Shown here: piece by piece, positions 12,499 to 17,616 of the stretch
How positions within the stretch are numbered: the first letter of the stretch is position 1
Layout: the number at the start of each line of letters is the position of its first letter
Origin: Blastocatellia bacterium
Lineage (GTDB): Bacteria; Acidobacteriota; Blastocatellia; Pyrinomonadales; Pyrinomonadaceae
Reading direction: 5' to 3'
Length of the DNA: 17,616 nt
Assembly: GCA_003487805.1 (NCBI GenBank)
Contig: DNNE01000042.1
Coordinates: forward strand, 1-17,616
Made by a program: the position numbers and the translations under genes
Notes under the pieces: generated by a model
The model's database searches: none
The model's input: only the letters and a program-made list of their open reading frames with translations
Told to the model about the DNA's origin: nothing

Positions 12499-15123
12499 AT
12501 GTCTCGTCAGAAATCGACAAACAGCGCGGCTATCAAATTGGTTCTTTGGAAATTCATTCTCTGCCTCGCTTCCCTGCTCGTCATTGCCAACGTTGCCGTG
12601 GCGCAAACTGCAACGCCGACGCCGGCGCCGGCGCCGGCCGCTCGTCGCGCAAATGCGCGGCCGTTTCCGCCGGCGCAATACATTCCGCCGCACGATTACG
12701 ATCAGCGGAACATCAAGCTCGAATTTCGATTCGATTGGGAGAAAGAGCAAGCGATCGGGACGGAGACGATAACTCTCGCGCCAACCGTGAAAGATTTGAA
12801 GCGTGTTGATTTCGATGCGGCCTTTATGACTGTAGCCGGCGCTAAACTTGCCAAGGGCGGCCCGCTAAAATTTGATTACGATGGCACCAAAGAAAAGCTG
12901 TCGATAACCCTCGATCGCGCGTATCAACCGAATGAAGAGATCACCATTGTCATCTCGTATCACACGAACAAACCGCCGGCGGAACGAACCGCGTTGATTG
13001 GCGGCGGCGGCTTGAATTTCATTTTGCCCCGCACCGACGATCCCACGCGGCGGAAGCAGGTTTGGACACAAGGCGAATCCGAAGCTAATCACTTCTGGTT
13101 CGCGTGCTTCGACCACCCGAACGATTTCGTGACCACTGAAATTGTGGCCACGGTTGAAAAGCCCTTCAGCGTTATCTCAAACGGCAAACTGATCAGCACC
13201 AAAGAAAACTCAGACGGCACCCGAACCTTCGATTGGAAGATTGACGTACCACACGCTACCTATCTGACTTCAATAGTCGTCGGTGAGTTTGCACCGGTCG
13301 CGGGCGAATACGCCGGCATCCCTGTCGTCACCAACGTTTATCCAAACGAATTGGAAGAAGGAAGAGTGACTGCGTCGCGTCTTCCCGAGATGGTCAAATT
13401 CTTTTCCGAAAAGACTGGCGTGAAGTATCCCTACGCGAAGTATGCGCAGACCACAGTGCGTGATTTTGGCGGTGGCATGGAGAACATTAGCGCCACGACG
13501 CAGACCGATAACATGATTCACGACGCCCGGGCTGAGCTTGACGGCACGAGCGACAGCCTGGAGTCGCATGAGCTTGCTCATCAATGGTTCGGCGATTATG
13601 TGACCTGCCGGAACTGGTCCGACATTTGGCTCAACGAAAGTTTCGCGACCTATTTCCAGGCGATGTGGGACGAGCATCATCTCGGCCACGATGACTTTTT
13701 GTATTCAGACGTGAAGTCGAATCAGGAGCAGTACTACGCGGCCTGGGCGCGCGGGCTGCGTCGTCCGATCGTGACGAAGCACTATGCGAATCCTGACGCG
13801 GTCTTTGACACTTATGCATATCCACGCGGCGGTGCGGTGCTGCACATGCTGCGGACGTTCCTGGGCGAAGACAACTGGTGGCGTTCGATCAATCACTATC
13901 TAACCAAGTACGCGCACCAGCCGGTTGAGACGGCGCAATTTCGGATTGCAATCGAGGAAACGACCGGGCAGCCGATGGACTGGTTCTTTGACGAGTGGGT
14001 GTACAAGATGGGCCATCCCGTATTTCGCGTCACCCAGGACTATGACGCGGCGAACAAACAGCTGATCCTGAAAGTCAGGCAGGAACAAAAACCAGATCCT
14101 GATTCGCAATACCCTCAGGCCGGTTTCTTTCAGACGCCGGTCGATATTCAGATTGGCACTGCGTCAAACACTCGCGTCGAGCGAGTTCAGATCGAACCCA
14201 GGGAAGAGCAGACCTTCAAGTTCACTGTCGAATCAGAGCCATTGCTTGTCGGTTTTGATTACGGCGGCACGTTGATCAAGGAACTGACTTTCGTTAAGAC
14301 GACTGGCCAGTTGCTGTATCAACTGGGCAACGACAAGGACGTGCTGGGCCGCATCTGGGCTTTGTCACAACTGACGCCGCGCATGAATGATGAAAAAACC
14401 GTGGTTGCCGACCGTGATGCCATTCGCAAAGCCCTGGCTATGGCAACCAAGGATCAGTTCTGGGGAGCTCGCTTCGAAGCCGTTGCCGCCCTGAGCGGAT
14501 CGCGCGAAGAAAAGGATGTTTTGATTGCGGCGACGAAAGACGCCGATGCGCGAGTCCGCGCGCGCGCTGTCACTTCGCTGGCGACGACGAAAGATCCGAG
14601 TCTGGCAGATACCTATGCCCAACTAACCAATGACCAAAGCTATTCGGTGGTTCGGGCGGCCGCGGTCGCGTTGGGACAAACAAAGAGCCCTGCCGCTTAT
14701 GATGCCCTGGTCAAGTTGGTCGACGCACCTTCGTGGCGCGATACAATTCGAGCTTCAGCTCTGGGCGGTCTGGGCTACCTTGGCGACAAGCGCGCGCTGG
14801 AACTTGGTTTTAAGTATTCGGCGCCGGTTAATCGACCGGAGGTACGTGCCGGGGCTTTGGCGCTTCTGGGAAACACTGGCAAAGACGATCCGCGGACGCT
14901 TTCGACTCTGACCGGAGCTCTGAACGAAGGATTTGAGCGGCGAAGCTTTCAATTATTATCGAGTGCCGCCAACGCATTAGTCCTGTTAGGCGATGAACGC
15001 GGCGTGAGCGCTTTTGATGACTTGATCAAGAAAGCCGGACCATCGTCCCAGTTCACGGCGACGCTTAACAATTTCGAGACGCGGCTCAAAGCCAAACTGA
15101 CCGCAGCCAAGCCAACCAGTTAG
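12499..15123 (+). CDS. Secreted M1 family zinc aminopeptidase with C-terminal HEAT repeats
   Basis: An 874-residue exported metallopeptidase. The signal peptide (core ~17-34) likely ends AVA|Q after Ala35, followed by a short proline/alanine linker. The M1 N-terminal beta domain carries IKLEFRFDWEKEQAIGTETI. The catalytic centre is complete: GGGMEN at 324-329 (substrate amino end), zinc motif H357-E358-L-A-H361 with the third ligand E380 after the standard 18-residue gap (WLNESFATYF), and the transition-state tyrosine Y441 in YAYPRGGAVLHML. From about residue 610 the chain is HEAT-like repeats (ARFEAVAALSGSREEKDVLIAATKDADARVRARAVTSLA; YSVVRAAAVALGQTKSPAAYDALVKLVD) instead of the usual ERAP1-type tail. 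The ATG at 12499 has GGAG 5 bases upstream; the frame extends back to 12409 without a signal peptide. It probably trims peptides in the periplasm. Confidence 0.93.
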   Translation: MSRQKSTNSAAIKLVLWKFILCLASLLVIANVAVAQTATPTPAPAPAARRANARPFPPAQYIPPHDYDQRNIKLEFRFDWEKEQAIGTETITLAPTVKDLKRVDFDAAFMTVAGAKLAKGGPLKFDYDGTKEKLSITLDRAYQPNEEITIVISYHTNKPPAERTALIGGGGLNFILPRTDDPTRRKQVWTQGESEANHFWFACFDHPNDFVTTEIVATVEKPFSVISNGKLISTKENSDGTRTFDWKIDVPHATYLTSIVVGEFAPVAGEYAGIPVVTNVYPNELEEGRVTASRLPEMVKFFSEKTGVKYPYAKYAQTTVRDFGGGMENISATTQTDNMIHDARAELDGTSDSLESHELAHQWFGDYVTCRNWSDIWLNESFATYFQAMWDEHHLGHDDFLYSDVKSNQEQYYAAWARGLRRPIVTKHYANPDAVFDTYAYPRGGAVLHMLRTFLGEDNWWRSINHYLTKYAHQPVETAQFRIAIEETTGQPMDWFFDEWVYKMGHPVFRVTQDYDAANKQLILKVRQEQKPDPDSQYPQAGFFQTPVDIQIGTASNTRVERVQIEPREEQTFKFTVESEPLLVGFDYGGTLIKELTFVKTTGQLLYQLGNDKDVLGRIWALSQLTPRMNDEKTVVADRDAIRKALAMATKDQFWGARFEAVAALSGSREEKDVLIAATKDADARVRARAVTSLATTKDPSLADTYAQLTNDQSYSVVRAAAVALGQTKSPAAYDALVKLVDAPSWRDTIRASALGGLGYLGDKRALELGFKYSAPVNRPEVRAGALALLGNTGKDDPRTLSTLTGALNEGFERRSFQLLSSAANALVLLGDERGVSAFDDLIKKAGPSSQFTATLNNFETRLKAKLTAAKPTS

Positions 15124-15263
15124 CGAATAGCGGTCGCGGGAATGTCTTTAGTTTGATTTTGCGTGGCCTGGCGCGTTTTGTGTGAAACGACTTTTTCCGT
15201 GCGGAAGGCCCGGGCTCGATTGTCTACAAGTGACAAAATACGTCAGCGCCCAAAACTTTGTGC

Positions 15264-15293
15264 TTGAGGAAAATGGAAGTCTCCTGCTATATT
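15264..15293 (+). promoter_or_regulatory. Candidate promoter of the response regulator gene
   Basis: TTGAGG (15264-15269) and TATATT (15288-15293) are 18 bases apart, four- and five-sixths matches to the sigma70 consensus. They lie in the 249-base gap before the regulator gene. The transcript would carry a ~70-base leader containing the small hairpin at 15304-15323. Confidence 0.45.
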
Positions 15294-15303
15294 CCTAAAT
15301 GAC

Positions 15304-15323
15304 CGCACCAGTACTACGGTGCG
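15304..15323 (+). promoter_or_regulatory. Small hairpin in the regulator leader
   Basis: CGCACC (15304-15309) pairs exactly with GGTGCG (15318-15323) around an 8-base loop AGTACTAC. It lies ~50 bases before the start codon. It may be a leader hairpin or operator-like palindrome; nothing further supports either. Confidence 0.3.
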
Positions 15324-15372
15324 TACCAGCCCCCAAACGCCTTCTCGCCTTTTTCTTAGAGGGAAAAACTTA

Positions 15373-16152
15373 ATGTTCGACAAACAAAACGGGAGGGATG
15401 GAGTACCTCATTCGGCTGAAGCCACCGGAGTGGCGACGGCTCCCGCACCCGCAACGTCGTTGCTGGTGATTGAAGATGACGAAAATATTTCAGCCGCGCT
15501 CGAAGAATATTTTTCGCGCGCCGGCTATACGGTGACGACAGCGGCCGACGGCTTAGCTGGAGTCGAAACAGCAGTAAAGACCAGGCCCGATATTGTGATT
15601 CTGGATCTGATGCTGCCAAAGATGGACGGCCTCGCCGTCTGCAAAGAGCTCCGACAGAAAATGGCGCAGATGCCGATAATTATGCTGACTGCCAAGGACG
15701 ACGTAGTGGATCGGGTGCTGGGCCTCGAGATGGGCGCCGACGATTACATCACCAAGCCTTTCAGCCTGCGCGAAGTTGAAGCTCGTATCAAGTCCGTGTT
15801 GCGGCGCGCGCGCGCTGGCGCGTCAACCGAAGACGGTAGCGATGAAACACCGATCGTCCGCGGCAGTTTGCGAGTCGATCCCGTACGTCGCGAGGTCACG
15901 ATCGCCGACCGGCACGTAGACCTCACCCCAAAGGAATTCGATCTGCTGCGTCTGTTCGCCTCGAACCCTGGCCGAGTGTTCCCGCGCAAATATTTGCTCG
16001 AGAAGATTTGGGATTATTCATATGAAGGGTATGACCGGACGATTGATTCTCATATCAATCGCCTGCGAGCAAAGATCGAAGGTAATCCGGAGAACCCACA
16101 ACTGGTGCTGACTGTTTGGGGCATCGGTTACAAGTTCACGGACGCTGAATAA
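15373..16152 (+). CDS. OmpR/PhoB-type two-component response regulator
   Basis: A 259-residue cytoplasmic transcription regulator. A ~28-residue Ala/Pro-rich N-terminal extension precedes the receiver. The receiver has the acidic pair in LLVIEDDEN, phospho-acceptor Asp78 (DIVILDLMLPKMDG), Thr106 (IIMLTAKDD) and Lys128 (DDYITKPFSLREVEARI), all as required for phosphorylation. The C-terminal winged helix shows LTPKEFDLLRLFASNPGRVFPRKYLLEKIW, the recognition-helix region YDRTIDSHINRLRAKIEGNPENP and VWGIGYKF. The ATG at 15373 was chosen for the AGAGGG Shine-Dalgarno ~9 bases upstream; a GTG at 15319 is in frame but has none. No sensor kinase is visible on either side, so its partner is not known from this window. 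Confidence 0.95.
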   Translation: MFDKQNGRDGVPHSAEATGVATAPAPATSLLVIEDDENISAALEEYFSRAGYTVTTAADGLAGVETAVKTRPDIVILDLMLPKMDGLAVCKELRQKMAQMPIIMLTAKDDVVDRVLGLEMGADDYITKPFSLREVEARIKSVLRRARAGASTEDGSDETPIVRGSLRVDPVRREVTIADRHVDLTPKEFDLLRLFASNPGRVFPRKYLLEKIWDYSYEGYDRTIDSHINRLRAKIEGNPENPQLVLTVWGIGYKFTDAE

Positions 16153-16163
16153 AGCTGCTAGTT

Positions 16164-16182
16164 GCCCTGCGCTCACCAGGGC
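16164..16182 (+). other. Short hairpin after the response regulator
   Basis: GCCCTG (16164-16169) pairs with CAGGGC (16177-16182) around a 7-base loop, 11 bases after the stop codon. No T-run follows, so it is not a standard terminator; partial termination or RNA stabilisation between the two genes is possible. Confidence 0.3.
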
Positions 16183-16254
16183 TCATGTTCACGATCCGCC
16201 GTTGTCTCTCTATCACGCCTGCCGCAAACGGCACAAACGAAAATGGTGAAAGCT

Positions 16255-17616
16255 ATGCCAACTCAACACTTGACCCTGCGATTACGCCCGGTCGTCTCAA
16301 AGATAATTTTTTCTCTGGCCTCCGCTGCCTTGATCCTAAGTGGATCGATCACCGCCAATGCGGCGATGCAAGCAGAGTCTTCCGACGACTGGACCTCCTC
16401 AATCTTCTCCGCTTACGGCATCACGACTATGCTCGTGTTGTTGCTGGTTGGTCTGTTTGTTTACCAGCGGATCAGCGCCAGGAAAAAAGCGCAGGGAGTT
16501 ACCAATCTTCGTGGCCGGACGCGTACGCAGTCCTCGGAAAAGAATTATCTCGGGCCAGCGCGCGTGCAGGCACTCGAGCCATCACCGCTGGTTGAGAGAC
16601 GACAGCCACCAATGGAAGGCGTCCAGGTTTGGGAAAAACCGGTCGAGCCGGAAACCGTCATCTATGGCGCGTATCGAATCGACCAGGAAGTCAGCAAATT
16701 GATCGTCGGAAAACCGCACCGTATGGATGTTATGTCTTCGCGAGCGCCTGACGATCGACGCGCCATCGAAGCATCTTTGATCAAGGCGCTCGAATCGTCG
16801 GACACCTCGGATGACGGCCGGCGACGCGCGCAACAGGCCCTGGAAGAATACGGGTTCGTGGCCCGTCAAAGCGCTACGATGTTGCTCGGCCGAGATGCCT
16901 GGGAACGGTCTTCGGCGGCCCGCACACTCGGGCAAATCAAATCACAATCGTCGCTCACATCTCTGATCGAAGCATTGCATGACGTTGATTCAGTCGTGCG
17001 AAATCAGGCAGTCACCAGTCTCGGCTCGCTGAAAATGCCCGCCGCCATTGGCGCTTTGTTGGACATCGCCCGCCGCCATTCCGACATTCCGGCGACTCTG
17101 TTGAGTGAGAGCTTGAGTGCCTGCTCCGTAGAGAGTCTTAGTTTCCTCGATGCGCCGGCCTCCGAAGCAGCGTCGCTGTCGCATCCTTCTGCGAATGAGC
17201 CTGACGATCTGGAAAGGTTCGATTCGTTTGAAGACCTGCCGGCCGGTGTGGACGACACCCAACTAGCGCAGGTGTTGAGTCAACTTGAGAATGCGGACGA
17301 ACAGACGCGGATTTCGCTGGCCCAACAGCTGGCTGTGCATCCGGTGCAACGTTCGGTTTTCGCATTGACCTCGATAGTAATTAACGATCCGGAGCCCGCG
17401 GTTCGATCTGCCGCCGTTATCAGCCTCGGTATGATCGACCATGAAACGGTGTTTGCGCCGGTGTTGATTGCGCTCGCTGATGAATCACGAATCGTACGCG
17501 CGGCCGCAGCTCGCACTCTAAGTAGTTTGCATTTGGATCGAGCCGATGCTTACGTGCGCGTGATGGAGACGGCGGATGCCGAGACACTGCGCGCGGTGGC
17601 AAGCGCCTGTATCAAG
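16255..17616 (+). CDS. Membrane-anchored HEAT-repeat protein (3' end off window)
   Basis: The frame stays open from about 16243 to the last base, giving 454 visible residues. The N-terminus looks like a signal peptide (LRPVVSKIIFSLASAALILSGSITANA) and a second hydrophobic helix follows (ITTMLVLLLVGLFVYQRI, ~residues 56-73). If the first is cut, the long C-terminal part would face the cytoplasm. After a basic linker come HEAT-like repeats: RDAWERSSAARTLGQIKSQSSLTSLIEALHDVDSVVRNQAVTSLGSLKMPAAIGALLDIA, then after an acidic insert (~residues 295-330) INDPEPAVRSAAVISLGMIDHETVFAPVLIALADESRIVRAAAARTLSSL. HEAT arrays usually bind partner proteins. ATG 16255 is preceded by GGTGA at 5 bases; ATG 16243, four codons earlier, is the alternative. 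The regulator gene upstream ends 102 bases before, so shared transcription is possible. What the missing C-terminus holds is unknown. Confidence 0.8.
   Translation, partial: MPTQHLTLRLRPVVSKIIFSLASAALILSGSITANAAMQAESSDDWTSSIFSAYGITTMLVLLLVGLFVYQRISARKKAQGVTNLRGRTRTQSSEKNYLGPARVQALEPSPLVERRQPPMEGVQVWEKPVEPETVIYGAYRIDQEVSKLIVGKPHRMDVMSSRAPDDRRAIEASLIKALESSDTSDDGRRRAQQALEEYGFVARQSATMLLGRDAWERSSAARTLGQIKSQSSLTSLIEALHDVDSVVRNQAVTSLGSLKMPAAIGALLDIARRHSDIPATLLSESLSACSVESLSFLDAPASEAASLSHPSANEPDDLERFDSFEDLPAGVDDTQLAQVLSQLENADEQTRISLAQQLAVHPVQRSVFALTSIVINDPEPAVRSAAVISLGMIDHETVFAPVLIALADESRIVRAAAARTLSSLHLDRADAYVRVMETADAETLRAVASACIK

Noticed and set aside
13270..13689. 139-residue minus-strand open frame
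   Set aside because: It lies opposite the catalytic part of the M1 peptidase gene, which explains the open frame.
16185..16702. Two plus-strand frames (16185-16595 and 16340-16702)
   Set aside because: They overlap the open HEAT-repeat frame that begins at 16255 and show no domain; the HEAT frame has clear repeats and continues to the window end.
1..17616. Mobile element or genomic island covering the STAND gene
   Set aside because: No transposase, integrase, tRNA end or flanking target duplication was seen, and base composition and codon style by eye match the neighbours.

Overview
The window reads as a piece of a Gram-negative chromosome, most likely Acidobacteriota of the Blastocatellia/Pyrinomonadaceae type. 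That guess rests on gene content and style: complex I and outer-membrane genes, FecR-type anti-sigma signalling, many HEAT-repeat proteins, Ala|Gln signal-peptide sites, and small-worded inverted repeats in most gaps. It was not checked against any database. Every convincing gene is on the + strand, and no rRNA, tRNA, CRISPR array, transposase or phage gene was seen.

Layout. 1-2033: the 3' end of carB (carbamoyl-phosphate synthase large subunit) and a MogA/MoaB-type molybdenum cofactor gene. 2260-6004: a PagL-like lipid A deacylase gene, then 16 bp later a 1015-residue DUF4062-STAND NTPase-helical repeat protein. This is the most defence-like gene in the window. 6246-7422: nuoA and nuoB, separated by repeat DNA and not followed by nuoC/D. 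7544-8185: a secreted glycine-zipper protein. 8445-11475: an ECF sigma factor, a zinc-finger/FecR anti-sigma factor, and a membrane-anchored protein of unknown function (EWGTFTS motif, HEAT-like tail), probably one operon. 11801-12271: a CXXCH haem-binding protein with a candidate leaderless promoter. 12499-15123: a secreted M1 metallopeptidase with HEAT repeats. 15373-16152: an OmpR/PhoB response regulator with no kinase beside it. 16255-end: a membrane-anchored HEAT-repeat protein that runs off the window.

Most gaps between transcription units hold inverted pairs of short arms. Each arm is itself a tandem of a 9-10 bp word (CTCTGTG, TTCGTGTGA, CGCGGATNAA). Two further tracts have a 7 bp period, one of them inside the STAND coding sequence and one ending just before the nuoB start codon. 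This system of tandem-word arms set in inverted pairs is the main structure that the genes do not explain.

Functionally, most of the window is housekeeping (pyrimidine/arginine, Moco, respiration) and cell-envelope biology (lipid A remodelling, envelope-stress sigma module, secreted peptidase). The novelty candidates are the STAND protein, the three-gene sigma operon with its unknown effector, the repeat families, and a possible branched RNA structure at 11645-11717.
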